Shown here piece after piece: positions 8,808-18,469 of a stretch of 64,000 nt of DNA. The notes beneath the pieces were generated by a model, which was not told the DNA's origin, ran no database searches, and was given only the letters and a program-made list of their open reading frames with translations. Each line of letters starts with the position of its first letter. Position 1 is the stretch's first letter. This stretch comes from Brasilonema sennae CENA114 (GTDB taxonomy: Bacteria; Cyanobacteriota; Cyanobacteriia; Cyanobacteriales; Nostocaceae): positions 7,156,253 through 7,220,252 of the forward strand of contig NZ_CP030118.1 in the NCBI RefSeq assembly GCF_006968745.1. The letters run 5' to 3'. The translations under genes and the position numbers were made by a program.

Positions 8808-9788
8808 AATCTCTCCAGTATTCTGTAGCTATAAGAATGTCTTGTTCTTGAGTACTTTTGTCGCCACCACACAAAAGGAGTATTATTGTTAAACCTATTT
8901 GACCAAAATAAACGCGATATCCTGGACCATAGTTAATTTTAAGTTCACAAACACCTTGTCCCACTGAGCGATAGTTACCCAAATTACCTAATGCAACCTG
9001 GCTGTTGCCTCTTTTCTATTTTGACTTTGGCTCTAAGATCCCGCATAGAATCTAACCACACTGCAAAAGGTTCTCTGCCGTCTGCTGAAGCCTCTTTTCT
9101 ATTTTGACTTTGGCTCTAAGATCCCGCATAGAATCTAACCACACTGCAAAAGGTTCTCTGCCGTCTGCTGAAGCCTCTTTTCTATTTTGACTTTGGCTCT
9201 AAGATCCCGCATAGAATCTAACCACACTGCAAAAGGTTCTCTGCCGTCTGCTGAAGCCTCTTTTCTATTTTGACTTTGGCTCTAAGATCCCGCATAGAAT
9301 CTAACCACACTGCAAAAGGTTCTCTGCCGTCTGCTGAAGCCTCTTTTCTATTTTGACTTTGGCTCTAAGATCCCGCATAGAATCTAACCACACTGCAAAA
9401 GGTTCTCTGCCGTCTGCTGAAGCCTCTTTTCTATTTTGACTTTGGCTCTAAGATCCCGCATAGAATCTAACCACACTGCAAAAGGTTCTCTGCCGTCTGC
9501 TGAAGCCTCTTTTCTATTTTGACTTTGGCTCTAAGATCCCGCATAGAATCTAACCACACTGCAAAAGGTTCTCTGCCGTCTGCTGAAGCCTCTTTTCTAT
9601 TTTGACTTTGGCTCTAAGATCCCGCATAGAATCTAACCACACTGCAAAAGGTTCTCTGCCGTCTGCTGAAGCCTCTTTTCTATTTTGACTTTGGCTCTAA
9701 GATCCCGCATAGAATCTAACCACACTGCAAAAGGTTCTCTGCCGTCTGCTGTGATGTAGTTCTTAATTTCTTTGGGTTGTGCCTCCAT
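8779..9788 (-). pseudogene. HigB/RelE-type toxin gene disrupted by a tandem repeat expansion
   Basis: Reading from ATG at 9788 on the minus strand gives KEIKNYITADGREPFAVW, the N-terminus of the phage-derived Gp49/HigB-like RelE toxins. The C-terminus (8779-8982) gives YGPGYRVYFGQ and LLCGGDKSTQ, the family hallmarks. Between them lie nine copies of an 83-bp unit where one is expected. Because 83 is not a multiple of 3, translation enters a wrong frame in copy 2 and stops at GGT-TAG after about 50 residues. At the far junction a small sequence change adds one more base shift. No full-length toxin can be made. The 67-codon C-terminal piece from TTG at 8982 lacks the N-terminal helices. Confidence 0.85.
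9008..9751. repeat. Nine perfect tandem copies of an 83-bp unit
   Basis: Units begin with cctcttttctattttgac at 9008, 9091, 9174, 9257, 9340, 9423, 9506, 9589 and 9672; the last copy is 3 bases short of full length. No base differences between copies were seen by eye. There are no spacers, so it is not a CRISPR. The unit is the piece of toxin gene that encodes the segment from ADGREPF to KIEKR. The shared CAGCAG (coding strand) at both ends of the unit suggests the first duplication arose by slippage at a 6-bp microhomology. Perfect identity implies recent expansion or active homogenisation. Confidence 0.97.
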
Positions 9789-9986
9789 AAGGTTATTGTA
9801 AGCTTGTAATGAATTTTGTTTAGCGTGTTGTCAAATAGGTTCTCAACGCCCACTTTTTGTGGCTATATATAAAGTTATTTTGCAATTGCCCCATATCTTA
9901 ACGAAAATCAAAACACTTTCTCGTAAATCTGCGTACACAATAGTTTTCAGTAGTATTCAGTCACATCACCAATTACAAAAACAATC

Positions 9987-11957
9987 ATGTCCCAAGTAAC
10001 GATAGAATCAATCCTTCAAGAAAAGCGTCTATTTCATCCCAGCCCTGAATTTTCCCAAAAAGCCCAAATCAAAAGCTTGGAAGAATACCAGCAACTTTAC
10101 GACAAAGCAAAAGCTAATCCCCAAGAATTCTGGGCGGAGTTAGCAGAACAAGAGTTGCACTGGTTCCAAAAGTGGGACACAATTCTAGACTGGCAACCGC
10201 CGTTTGCTAAGTGGTTTGTCAATGGTAAGATTAATATTTCTTACAACTGTCTTGACAGACACCTCACCACATGGCGTAAAAATAAAGCTGCGATTATTTG
10301 GGAAGGAGAACCAGGTGACTCGCGTACTCTCACTTATGCTCAACTTCATCGGGAAGTTTGTCAGTTTGCGAATACACTCAAGCAACTGGGAGTCAAAAAA
10401 GGAGATACGGTTGGCATTTATATGCCAATGATTCCGGAAGCGGCGATCGCCATGTTAGCCTGTGCCAGAATCGGCGCACCTCACAGTGTTGTTTTTGGTG
10501 GTTTTAGTGCAGAAGCTTTGCGCGACAGACTTATAGATGCTCAAGCAAAACTCGTCGTCACTGCTGATGGTGGTTGGCGTAAGGATGCGATCGTCCCTCT
10601 CAAAGAACAAGTAGACAAAGCTTTGGCTGATGGCGCTGTTCCCAGTGTCGAAAACGTTGTGGTAGTCCAGCGTACACGTCAAGAAATTCACATGGAATCA
10701 GGACGTGATCAATGGTGGCATGATTTGCAAAAGAATGTCTCTGCTGATTGTCCCGCCGAACCAATGGACAGTGAAGATATGCTGTTCATTCTCTACACTT
10801 CCGGCAGCACTGGCAAACCGAAAGGTGTTGTACACACAACAGCTGGTTATAACTTATACGCTCACATGACCACCAAATGGATTTTTGACCTACAAGACAC
10901 AGATGTATATTGGTGTACTGCTGACGTAGGTTGGATTACGGGACATAGCTACATTGTTTATGGTCCTCTTTCTAATGGTGCAACAACGGTGATGTATGAA
11001 GGTGCGGCTCGTGCCTCTAACCCAGGCTGTACCTGGGACATTATTGAGAAATACGGCGTCAATATATTTTATACTGCGCCAACTGCAATTCGTGCCTTTA
11101 TCAAGATGGGCGAACACCTGCCGAAAGCGCGAAATCTGTCTTCTTTACGTTTGCTAGGAACCGTAGGCGAACCAATTAACCCAGAAGCTTGGATGTGGTA
11201 TCACAAAGTGATTGGTGGTGAACGCTGTCCGATTGTTGATACTTGGTGGCAAACGGAAACTGGCGGTATCATGATTACACCGTTACCAGGAGCAATTTCC
11301 ACAAAACCCGGTTCTGCAACTCGTCCTTTCCCTGGAATCCTAGCCGATGTGGCGGATTTAGAAGGTAATTCTGTAGGTGACAATGAAGGCGGTTACCTTA
11401 TCGTGCGGCATCCTTGGCCTGGTATGATGCGAACAGTATACGGTGATCCTGACCGGTTCCGCCGCACTTACTGGGAACACATCCCCCCGAAAGATGGGCA
11501 ATATGTCTACTTTGCTGGAGATGGAGCAAGACGCGATCAAGACGGTTACTTCTGGGTTATGGGGCGTGTTGATGATGTTATTAATATATCAGGTCACCGT
11601 CTCGGTACAATGGAAGTAGAATCAGCCCTTGTGTCTCATCCAGCAGTAGCTGAAGCTGCTGTGGTCGGTAAGCCAGATGACCTCAAAGGAGAAGACATAG
11701 TAGCTTTTGTGACTTTAGAAGGCGATCGCAATCCTAGTGAAGAACTGAGTAAAGAACTCAAGCAACACGTTGTAAAGGAAATTGGGGCGATCGCCCGCCC
11801 TGGAGAAATTCGCTTTACCGATGCTTTGCCCAAAACTCGTTCTGGTAAGATTATGCGCCGCTTGTTGCGGAATCTGGCTGCTGGGCAAGAAGTTTCGGGT
11901 GATACGTCTACTTTAGAGGATAGGGGGGTTTTGGATAAACTGCGCGAAGGTGCTTAA
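9987..11957 (+). CDS. acs: Acetyl-CoA synthetase (AMP-forming)
   Basis: This 656-aa protein has the full length and motifs of Acs: the ATP-binding P-loop YTSGSTGKPKG, the WWQTETGG motif, the GRVDDVINISGHR hinge, and the C-terminal PKTRSGKIMRR containing the catalytic Lys that is controlled by acetylation in many bacteria. It activates acetate to acetyl-CoA through acetyl-AMP in the cytoplasm, feeding lipid synthesis or acetate salvage. ATG at 9987 follows about 200 bp of non-coding DNA. It is a monocistronic gene with no deacetylase or acetyltransferase beside it. Confidence 0.97.
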   Translation: MSQVTIESILQEKRLFHPSPEFSQKAQIKSLEEYQQLYDKAKANPQEFWAELAEQELHWFQKWDTILDWQPPFAKWFVNGKINISYNCLDRHLTTWRKNKAAIIWEGEPGDSRTLTYAQLHREVCQFANTLKQLGVKKGDTVGIYMPMIPEAAIAMLACARIGAPHSVVFGGFSAEALRDRLIDAQAKLVVTADGGWRKDAIVPLKEQVDKALADGAVPSVENVVVVQRTRQEIHMESGRDQWWHDLQKNVSADCPAEPMDSEDMLFILYTSGSTGKPKGVVHTTAGYNLYAHMTTKWIFDLQDTDVYWCTADVGWITGHSYIVYGPLSNGATTVMYEGAARASNPGCTWDIIEKYGVNIFYTAPTAIRAFIKMGEHLPKARNLSSLRLLGTVGEPINPEAWMWYHKVIGGERCPIVDTWWQTETGGIMITPLPGAISTKPGSATRPFPGILADVADLEGNSVGDNEGGYLIVRHPWPGMMRTVYGDPDRFRRTYWEHIPPKDGQYVYFAGDGARRDQDGYFWVMGRVDDVINISGHRLGTMEVESALVSHPAVAEAAVVGKPDDLKGEDIVAFVTLEGDRNPSEELSKELKQHVVKEIGAIARPGEIRFTDALPKTRSGKIMRRLLRNLAAGQEVSGDTSTLEDRGVLDKLREGA

Positions 11958-12140
11958 GGAACAGATTTCTTGCATTATTGCAAAAATGTGATTTGAGGAT
12001 ATTTGGAACCGCAGATGCACGCAGACAAAAACACGTAATTCGTCTGTGTGCATTTGTCTACCTCTTGCAAAATAGATTAGTGGTATTACAAAGGATTTAG
12101 AAAAATCTGTATTTTCTGTTAATTAGCACCTAGGCACAAC

Positions 12141-12217
12141 TTAGGAAAGAACAAGACTCTGAGATTGCTTCCTTACGTCGCAATGACACAACTACATTAT
12201 TTTTGCGTAAGTCCTGT
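12141..12217. repeat. Dispersed repeat, copy 1 (related to 53171-53264)
   Basis: This segment contains gagattgcttccttacgtcg, then caatgacacaac, and ends gcgtaagtcctgt. The reverse complement of 53171-53264 carries the same blocks in the same order with a few mismatches. Such elements ending in AGGACTTACGC are widespread in cyanobacterial genomes as small non-coding repeats. It lies between acs and an unknown exported protein gene, in no reading frame. Confidence 0.7.
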
Positions 12218-13098
12218 TAATGAGATGCAGTTAAATATTTATTCTTACAATACTCTTTTGTAGCTGTTATAGAAACAACTTCTACAGTTATGGGGCTGGT
12301 AACAGTTGCATTAATAATAAATTCGCTTGCCCCAACATGAGGTTTTTGAGGATTTCCCCAATCATATGTGTAACCCAAACCTGTCCAAGGATAATGTTCT
12401 TCACCTTCAAAGGAATTTTTGTATATTTTTTGCAACACAGGATTATTAATAGGAGGTACAGCAAAAACTTGACAACTAGAATTATTAATTTTTGAATTAA
12501 GACATGGTCTACTTAAATCTTCAGCTTTCACCCACATTTCTACAAAATGCGTCTTATTGGAGTTTTTATTCAAAATTAAACCCAAATACTGCTGCAATCT
12601 TAGCGAAAGCATAATATCACCAGAAATCTTCATACCTAAACCTTTACAGGTATGACAAAAATCTTTGACTTGAGTAGATGCTGTTAACCAAGTCTGGTTT
12701 TCTATTTGTTTCAAACCAGGCTTCCAATCCTCGTTTGGGTTTTTTATATATTTCCAACTCACCATTAAAAATTCTGTTTTACCGTTCTTTATCCTCGTCT
12801 TGATTTTAGAATTGCTTATTGACAATCTCCAAAGATTGTTTACCACTTTATCCTGGCTTGGTCTTTTTGCATCCTGAATCGCTTCATCTAGCTTCTTTTT
12901 AAGAGTCTTATAACTTTCCGGTTTGTTCTTTTCAAGATACTCATTGACATTTGGATTGATTTCTGATTGTGCTAACAAGTTCTTTTTCAAGATTAGTTGA
13001 CTCTGCTGATCATTTCCTGTCGCTAATAAACTTGAATATCCAACTGCCAAACAAGCTCCTGTTAAGGATAGCAATAATTGATTCTTCCACTTTTTCAT
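12217..13098 (-). CDS. Exported protein of unknown function
   Basis: This 293-aa protein opens with a typical signal peptide: MKKWKNQ, a hydrophobic stretch LLLSLTGACLAVGY, and a small-residue region. The mature part has three scattered Cys pairs, including CHTCKG near the middle and CLN/SSC later, that could form disulfides in the periplasm. I do not recognise a domain. The C-terminal third is rich in beta-prone sequence (INATVTSPITVEVVSITAT). It is probably periplasmic or secreted. It stands alone, and nothing in its neighbourhood suggests a function. Confidence 0.7.
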   Translation of the reverse strand: MKKWKNQLLLSLTGACLAVGYSSLLATGNDQQSQLILKKNLLAQSEINPNVNEYLEKNKPESYKTLKKKLDEAIQDAKRPSQDKVVNNLWRLSISNSKIKTRIKNGKTEFLMVSWKYIKNPNEDWKPGLKQIENQTWLTASTQVKDFCHTCKGLGMKISGDIMLSLRLQQYLGLILNKNSNKTHFVEMWVKAEDLSRPCLNSKINNSSCQVFAVPPINNPVLQKIYKNSFEGEEHYPWTGLGYTYDWGNPQKPHVGASEFIINATVTSPITVEVVSITATKEYCKNKYLTASH

Positions 13099-13366
13099 TG
13101 CATTTGCTTTGTTAATTTATATTAAGAGAGTAGATGCTAATTCCCCTTTAACTAAATCAACATTTAAACATATAAAACAGAGTCTTAATGTATTTTAGCT
13201 TATGTAGTGAATACACCCGTCATTAATCATCTTTGTGATCTTTTGGTTGATGCTCTATAAGCTTAAAATGATAAAAGTAATAATGACTGCAACAAAGCGG
13301 CGCAGAGAATCTTTTCTTTCCAACATGAATACACACCCTATAAAAAAACGACCAGGCTTGAAATAT

Positions 13367-14746
13367 TTATATCCTGCGGGCAAGTAGCTGGTAAATGAGT
13401 TGAGATAAACCTAATAAAGTGATAGCAAAAATACCAGAAAATGTAGCAAATAATATGACGTATATTGGAGTATTTTGCAAAATGAAACTCAAAAAAGGAA
13501 TTTCTAATCGAGCAGGCAAGTCCGATAGTAATAAAAGCACAACAACGAGTGTACTTCCAGTAATAATTGATAAATGATGTCTAGTTAAAATTTGGCGATG
13601 TTGAGCATAGATAAAGCTAGCCAAAGTTATACTTACTAAAACACCATTCATGAATGTTGGGAGTTTATTAAAAGCTATTGCAAGTAGTGCAATTTCAAAC
13701 CCAATCAAAAAGGGTTCTACCAACCACTCCAAATTGTTTAGAAATGTTGAAGTAATATTCGAGGTTGGCTGCAAAGTATTAAGAACTTGCGTTGCTGATT
13801 GATACCGCTCTTTTGGCTTATCTTTGAGCATTCGATTTAAAACATTGGCAAGGCGATCGCTAACTTTAACTTTAGGTGAGCGCCAGAACCAAGTTTTCGT
13901 GTTAGGGTCAATAAAATGTTTGACCTGCTTTTGACCAGTTAGCAAACACACACAGGTAGCTCCTAGAGCATATAAATCTGTTGAAGGATACACAGCAAGA
14001 CAAGCCGTCTGTTCTGATGGTGCGAAGCCTGCTGTATAAATACCTGTTAACATGCCAGAATGTATACCGTTTGTCGAGTTTGATCCTTGCTGTTCAGGAG
14101 TTGCTTTGACTACCTGCTTAACTGCACCGAAATCTATAAGATATAATGATCCATTACGAGCACGCATAATGTTAGAAGGCTTAATATCCCGGTGAATAGA
14201 GTGATGACTATGGACAAACTCTAAAACCGGGAGGATTTTTTGTAAAACTTCTAAAACTTCTGCTTCAGAAAACATACCCTTGCGGTTGAGTTCCTGCTCT
14301 AGATCCTCACCGTCGATATATTGCTGCACTAAGTAAAACAACTCCTGAGTTTTTTGCCCTTCCCGACTTGGAACTCGTAAATTAATAAACGCAAAAAGCT
14401 CGGGAATTTGCGGATGTGTGCCTAATGTTTCTAAAACTTCTGCCTCACGATGAAATAACTGTGTCGTCTTTTGTATCTGTTCTTCATTAAGGCTAGCAGA
14501 TGGTTGCAACTGTTTGACGACGCATTTTCGCATGGCTGGAGTTCGGCGATCGTATGCCAGAAATGCCGCTCCAAACCCACCCTTTCTTAACTCGTTCAAC
14601 GGCACATATCGACCATCTAAAAAGAGTGGCATTCCGCAAGTTATGCAATATTTTTGTCGAACGTTTTTCAGGTCTAGAGGTTCATTTATATCGGGAAAAG
14701 AATTGAGCGATTTTGGACAGTGTGGACGAGTACAGTAAATTTCCAT
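13367..14746 (-). CDS. Zinc-ribbon Ser/Thr protein kinase with C-terminal membrane segments
   Basis: This 459-aa protein begins with a four-cysteine ribbon (Cys5, Cys10, Cys34, Cys37), followed by a Hanks-type kinase domain: glycine loop RKGGFGAAF (54-62), Lys78 in VVKQL, catalytic loop HRDIKPSN (185-192), DFG (205-207) and the activation/P+1 segment YTAGFAPSEQ. The C-terminal 120 residues contain about four hydrophobic segments, so the kinase is tethered to the membrane with its catalytic domain inside. Kinases with this N-terminal ribbon are common in filamentous cyanobacteria. All core catalytic residues are present. The substrate and signal are unknown. Confidence 0.92.
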   Translation of the reverse strand: MEIYCTRPHCPKSLNSFPDINEPLDLKNVRQKYCITCGMPLFLDGRYVPLNELRKGGFGAAFLAYDRRTPAMRKCVVKQLQPSASLNEEQIQKTTQLFHREAEVLETLGTHPQIPELFAFINLRVPSREGQKTQELFYLVQQYIDGEDLEQELNRKGMFSEAEVLEVLQKILPVLEFVHSHHSIHRDIKPSNIMRARNGSLYLIDFGAVKQVVKATPEQQGSNSTNGIHSGMLTGIYTAGFAPSEQTACLAVYPSTDLYALGATCVCLLTGQKQVKHFIDPNTKTWFWRSPKVKVSDRLANVLNRMLKDKPKERYQSATQVLNTLQPTSNITSTFLNNLEWLVEPFLIGFEIALLAIAFNKLPTFMNGVLVSITLASFIYAQHRQILTRHHLSIITGSTLVVVLLLLSDLPARLEIPFLSFILQNTPIYVILFATFSGIFAITLLGLSQLIYQLLARRI

Positions 14747-15208
14747 AGCATTTTTTCCTTGATCTTTCTTTATTGCTATGACTATACAGATTATATGAAC
14801 AGCAAAAGTATTTACGATGACTCTGCTTAGTTTTTAAAACATAAGTTTTTTTAGAAAAATATATTTATACTAAACATTTCTAATTGTATGTTTTTATCAT
14901 GAAATCATAACTTTGTAGTGGTAGTTGCGTGTTCATGCCTGTATAATATATCCTTTATAGTTACCTTACTAGACCAGAGGTACTAAAGTTAACGCTATAA
15001 AGGCAAGTAATTAAAATTGTTTAACAATAACTAGTAAGCCCACCTACCTCCGTGTATGTATTGGAGAATAAGTGGGTCATTGAAAAAGAATCCTGGAGCG
15101 GAGCGCTGGATAGCTCCGCCTCCGGTCAGAATCACTTACGATCGCGGGATTCAAACCCCCAACGAGATAGATTCAGAATTCTGACTTCTTTATTTAACTA
15201 CATTTGTA
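14747..15208. other. Intergenic region
   Basis: About 460 bp, mostly AT-rich. A GC-richer patch at about 15090-15165 contains cggagcgctggatagctccg, able to form a short hairpin, and a TpsiC-like gggattcaaaccccc, but no complete tRNA can be folded. No reading frame is convincing. Confidence 0.4.
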
Positions 15209-15694
15209 TTACAAGCCAGAATCTTGACTAGGAAGATCCTTCAGTAGACCTTCACAAGCATCGACAAGTAAGTCAATTACCCGATTAAATCCCTCTGGAC
15301 CACCGTAGTATGGATCTGGAACTTCTTTAAGGTTGTGCCTAGAGCAAAAGTCACATATTAAGTGTACTTTGTGGCGATATTTTCTAGCTGGGTCAAGAGA
15401 AAGGATGTCCTCATAGTTATCTTGATCCATCGCCAAAATCAAATCAAAGTTTTCAAAATCAGACTTTTGAAATTGGCGTGCTTTTCCGAGCAGTTTAATT
15501 TGCAGCTTTTGTCGTGCAGCAAAACTCATGCGTGAATCAGGTGGACTACCGGTGTGATAACTTGATGTTCCAGCAGAGTCACAAACAATGCGCTCACTCA
15601 ACCCAGCCTGCTCGATCAGATGGTTCATTATATTTTCTGCCGCTGGCGAGCGGCAGATGTTTCCTAAGCAGACAAACAGCAGCTTGTAGGGCAT
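15209..15694 (-). CDS. Low-molecular-weight protein-tyrosine phosphatase
   Basis: This 161-aa protein has the complete LMW-PTP signature: the P-loop C-X5-R as CLGNICRSP (nucleophile Cys9, Arg15) and the general acid in DPYYGG (Asp127). Length is normal for the family. It should remove phosphate from tyrosine, or possibly from other phospho-proteins or arginine. In cyanobacteria the SynPTP homologue acts on phycobilisome- and photosystem-linked proteins; assigning that role here is an inference from family only. It lies between kinase and YbaB genes, each with its own spacing. Confidence 0.93.
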   Translation of the reverse strand: MPYKLLFVCLGNICRSPAAENIMNHLIEQAGLSERIVCDSAGTSSYHTGSPPDSRMSFAARQKLQIKLLGKARQFQKSDFENFDLILAMDQDNYEDILSLDPARKYRHKVHLICDFCSRHNLKEVPDPYYGGPEGFNRVIDLLVDACEGLLKDLPSQDSGL

Positions 15695-15844
15695 AAATAT
15701 TCACTGTTATTTGTTTTTGTCATTAGTGTTATGCTAATGACAAATAACTCATGACCCTTCGCTTATCTCCTCCACAAGAGGCTGCGCTCTGGGGTTACTC
15801 GCCTCTATTCGGAAGTTCTCAGCAAAGCTTATGCTCACTGATGA

Positions 15845-16192
15845 CTACAATCCTGGAAGTTCTAGCCCACTAGTTAATTCTTCCATACGTTCGCGCATTG
15901 TTGCAGTTGATTTGTTGTAAGCGTCTTTCATTGCTGCTGTTACAAGATCGCAAAGGACATCTGCTCCTTCCTGTACTGCGTTTGGAGAGATTTCCACTCG
16001 CTTCGGTTCTTGGTTACCGCTAACAACAACCTTGACTAAACCACCGCCAGCTTCTCCTTGAATTTCCATTTGTTCCAATTCTTCTTGGAGTCGCTTTGCG
16101 CCTTCTTGAACTTGCTGCGCTTTTTTAAAGGCATCAGCCAATTCTCTCATTTTTCCCAAGCCAAAGCCAAATCCCTGTCCTTTTCCTGTCAT
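15845..16192 (-). CDS. YbaB/EbfC nucleoid-associated protein
   Basis: This 115-aa protein matches the YbaB/EbfC family: a glycine-rich N-terminus (GKGQGFGFGLGKM), a long helix with QQVQEGAKRLQEELEQ, then the beta segment GLVKVVVSGNQEPKRVEI and a C-terminal helix. It forms a tweezer-like dimer that binds DNA with little sequence preference. In enteric bacteria it sits between dnaX and recR; here it is alone, with the phosphatase gene downstream in the same direction after about 150 bp. Confidence 0.92.
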   Translation of the reverse strand: MTGKGQGFGFGLGKMRELADAFKKAQQVQEGAKRLQEELEQMEIQGEAGGGLVKVVVSGNQEPKRVEISPNAVQEGADVLCDLVTAAMKDAYNKSTATMRERMEELTSGLELPGL

Positions 16193-16662
16193 AATCTCTA
16201 GTCCAAGTGTGCTTTGAATGACAAATCAAATTCAATTATAGATGTCGTGAGTAAATTGTAGAGAGATATAAGTCATTGCTTTGTTTACACGCAAGGAATA
16301 AATCAAAAAATGGAACTTCCTCTTATCTACAACATTCAAAGCACTTAGAAATAGATTTTCTTACGTTCTTGTCGGGTTCAATAGTTGATTAACCTTACCA
16401 TGTCTAAATTTTTCAACTCTGTCATCCAAATGTAACAAATAATACAGCAAAATGTAATATTTCAAGTAGTTAGTAGATGATGACTTTAACTTGTTAACCT
16501 TAAGATGGATTTAATATTAACTTTATAAATCAACTTAATGGTAGTTATCTATTGGTAATCCTGTCATAGTATGAGAAATAAGAGTACTATTATTACCTGT
16601 GTTTACTTATAGTGCTTATAAAAACAAACTCAAGGCAAAAAATTCTTAGGGATCTACTGTCC
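16193..16662. other. Divergent promoter region of ybaB and a LuxR-type regulator
   Basis: About 470 bp without a gene, AT-rich near 16440-16570. The two flanking genes are divergent, so promoters for both must lie here, but I cannot single out a well-formed -35/-10 pair with confidence. A GTG at 16612 in frame with the downstream gene is unlikely to be its true start. Confidence 0.4.
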
Positions 16663-17346
16663 ATGCCCTTGACGATCCTCATAGTAGATGATGACTTGGG
16701 CACTCGTCTATCTATCAGCGATTACCTTGAACTGTCTGGCTACTCAGTAATGACAGCCGATGATGGTCAAGAGGCTTTGACAATCGTGGAGGAGCATCAT
16801 CCTGACTTGATTGTCACTGACATCATCATGCCACGAATGAATGGATATGACTTAGTGAGGCGAGTGCGTCAACAACCAGGTTTCCGATTGTTACCTGTAA
16901 TATTACTAACAGCCAGAACCAAGACTCAGGAAAGAATTCTAGGCTATCAATCGGGATGCGATTTATACTTGCCTAAACCTTTTGAGCTAGAAGAGTTGGC
17001 TGCAGCAATTCGCAATCTTTTAGAGCGATCGCAAATTATTCAATCAGAGTACGGTTTTTATCATCAAGAAAATTTAGTCACTCATACTCCCACAAAATCG
17101 CCGGACACCAATAACTCTGATCTGACTGGTATTCAAAAACCCGAAATGTTCTCTGAGTTAACTCCCAGAGAACAACAAGTTCTGGAACTATTGACTCATG
17201 GTCTTTCTAATGCTGAAATCGGCCAGGAATTGCATCTGAGTTCAAGAACTGTGGAAAAGTACGTCAGCAGTTTATTAAGAAAAACTTTCACTAGTAACCG
17301 AGCAGAACTGGTACGTTTTGCGATTAAGCATGGTTTGGTGGAGTAG
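16663..17346 (+). CDS. LuxR/NarL-type response regulator
   Basis: From ATG 16663 the product is 227 aa; an upstream GTG at 16612 would add 17 residues, but the receiver domain fits MPLTILIVDDD as the natural N-terminus. The receiver spans residues 1-118 with phospho-acceptor Asp53 and Lys in the LPKPF segment. A linker of about 40 residues precedes a GerE/LuxR helix-turn-helix (ELTPREQQVLELL, LSNAEIGQELHLSSRTVEKYV). It is a two-component transcription factor with no kinase beside it. Confidence 0.93.
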   Translation: MPLTILIVDDDLGTRLSISDYLELSGYSVMTADDGQEALTIVEEHHPDLIVTDIIMPRMNGYDLVRRVRQQPGFRLLPVILLTARTKTQERILGYQSGCDLYLPKPFELEELAAAIRNLLERSQIIQSEYGFYHQENLVTHTPTKSPDTNNSDLTGIQKPEMFSELTPREQQVLELLTHGLSNAEIGQELHLSSRTVEKYVSSLLRKTFTSNRAELVRFAIKHGLVE

Positions 17347-17800
17347 CTAATGGCGCTTGAGTTTCTATCATTCCGCGATTTTATCTTGATAACCTCAACT
17401 ATCTTAACTTCTTGGTTTGCTAGCTTCGAGTGATTTGGGTGGAGGTTTAAGCTTGTCACCCAAATAGTATAGCAGGGAGCAGGGAGCAGGCTGGGAATTG
17501 TCCCGTGGTTTCCGTGTTTTCTCATTAGTTGATGTCCTAATCTACCTGGCAACTGCTATAACAGAAACTATAAATTGAAAGATTTATATGAGTTGTAGGG
17601 TGGGTATTGTCCACCCATCAAACCGTTTTAGGAGCACAAGGCGTACAGAAATAGTAAATATTGTATTGCTTACCTTAAAAATTTTTGTATCTTGGCAAAG
17701 TTATCGTATTAGCAATCAGTCCTTTGATTCTGGAATCCCTAGTCAAACCTTTGTATTAGAAAGTAACATTGGCGAGAACAGTATTTAAGGTGAGCAGTGT
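17347..17800. other. Intergenic region with short repeats and a GGGTGG/CCACCC hairpin
   Basis: About 450 bp without a convincing gene. It contains the short direct repeat gcagggagcagggagcagg near 17468-17488 and a hairpin gggtgg (17598-17603) / ccaccc (17611-17616) of the type often found between cyanobacterial genes. Confidence 0.5.
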
Positions 17801-18469
17801 ATGAATGGGACAAACCAGAAACCTAACAATCAAAATAAACTTAATTTTTGGTTTTTAAAAATTCTTAGTTTTCTTAGTTTACTTTATTTTATAGCGATTC
17901 CACTTGGGTGGGTAAAGCAAAAGTTAGAGACGGCAGATGTAGTAATATTTGCTATTATCTTATTGGTGAATTCAGAACTTTTGGAAAGATTAGTCAAGTT
18001 AGTTATCACCAAAGATGGAATTACATTAGATCTTGACAAAATAAAAGCTGAGCAAGACAGCCAACAAGTTAAGATTGAAACCAATAAAGCAAATATTGAA
18101 GCAACTACAAATATAGTCCAACGTCTCACTTCCGTAGAACAGGAAATGGCTAAGAGTAAAAATCAAAACCAACTCCTTGTTAGTAGTCTGCTTGGTAGCT
18201 ATGAATTAAAACATCTCCGTAAGTTAGGAAGTGATGAACCATTTTCTTATAAAAAGCAGCGTCCTTTTGTACAGGAATTGCGGCATTTACGTGCATTAGG
18301 TTTTATTGAAAATTTACCCAACAAAACAATTTCCTCAATGCCAGAAAATGGGAACTTGAAAGATTATTTACAAATTACAGAGCAAGGTAGAGAGTATCTC
18401 AGAAAAAGGGAACAGGCAGAGTTAGAAAACAATAACTCTTTTGATGATGCCATTGAATCACACACATAG
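17801..18469 (+). CDS. Membrane-anchored coiled-coil protein with winged-helix-like C-terminus, unknown
   Basis: This 222-aa protein has two hydrophobic segments (about residues 17-38 and 47-62), a predicted coiled coil (about 78-125, with heptad-like KIETNKANIEATTNIVQRL) and a compact C-terminal region (about 130-205) with LLGSYELKHLRKLGSDEPF and LRHLRALGFIE...LQITEQGREYL. That last pattern resembles a winged helix in which a wing carries the TEQG turn. I do not recognise a named family. Its 3' end overlaps the convergent amidase gene by about 12 bases. Confidence 0.7.
   Translation: MNGTNQKPNNQNKLNFWFLKILSFLSLLYFIAIPLGWVKQKLETADVVIFAIILLVNSELLERLVKLVITKDGITLDLDKIKAEQDSQQVKIETNKANIEATTNIVQRLTSVEQEMAKSKNQNQLLVSSLLGSYELKHLRKLGSDEPFSYKKQRPFVQELRHLRALGFIENLPNKTISSMPENGNLKDYLQITEQGREYLRKREQAELENNNSFDDAIESHT

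Noticed and set aside
9008..9751. CRISPR array
   Set aside because: The repeat is directly tandem with no spacers and lies in a coding sequence.
15090..15165. tRNA-like sequence
   Set aside because: Only a T-arm-like piece is present; acceptor, D and anticodon arms cannot be formed.
17588..17788. 66-codon frame
   Set aside because: It starts in a palindromic repeat, has no recognised feature, and is probably chance.
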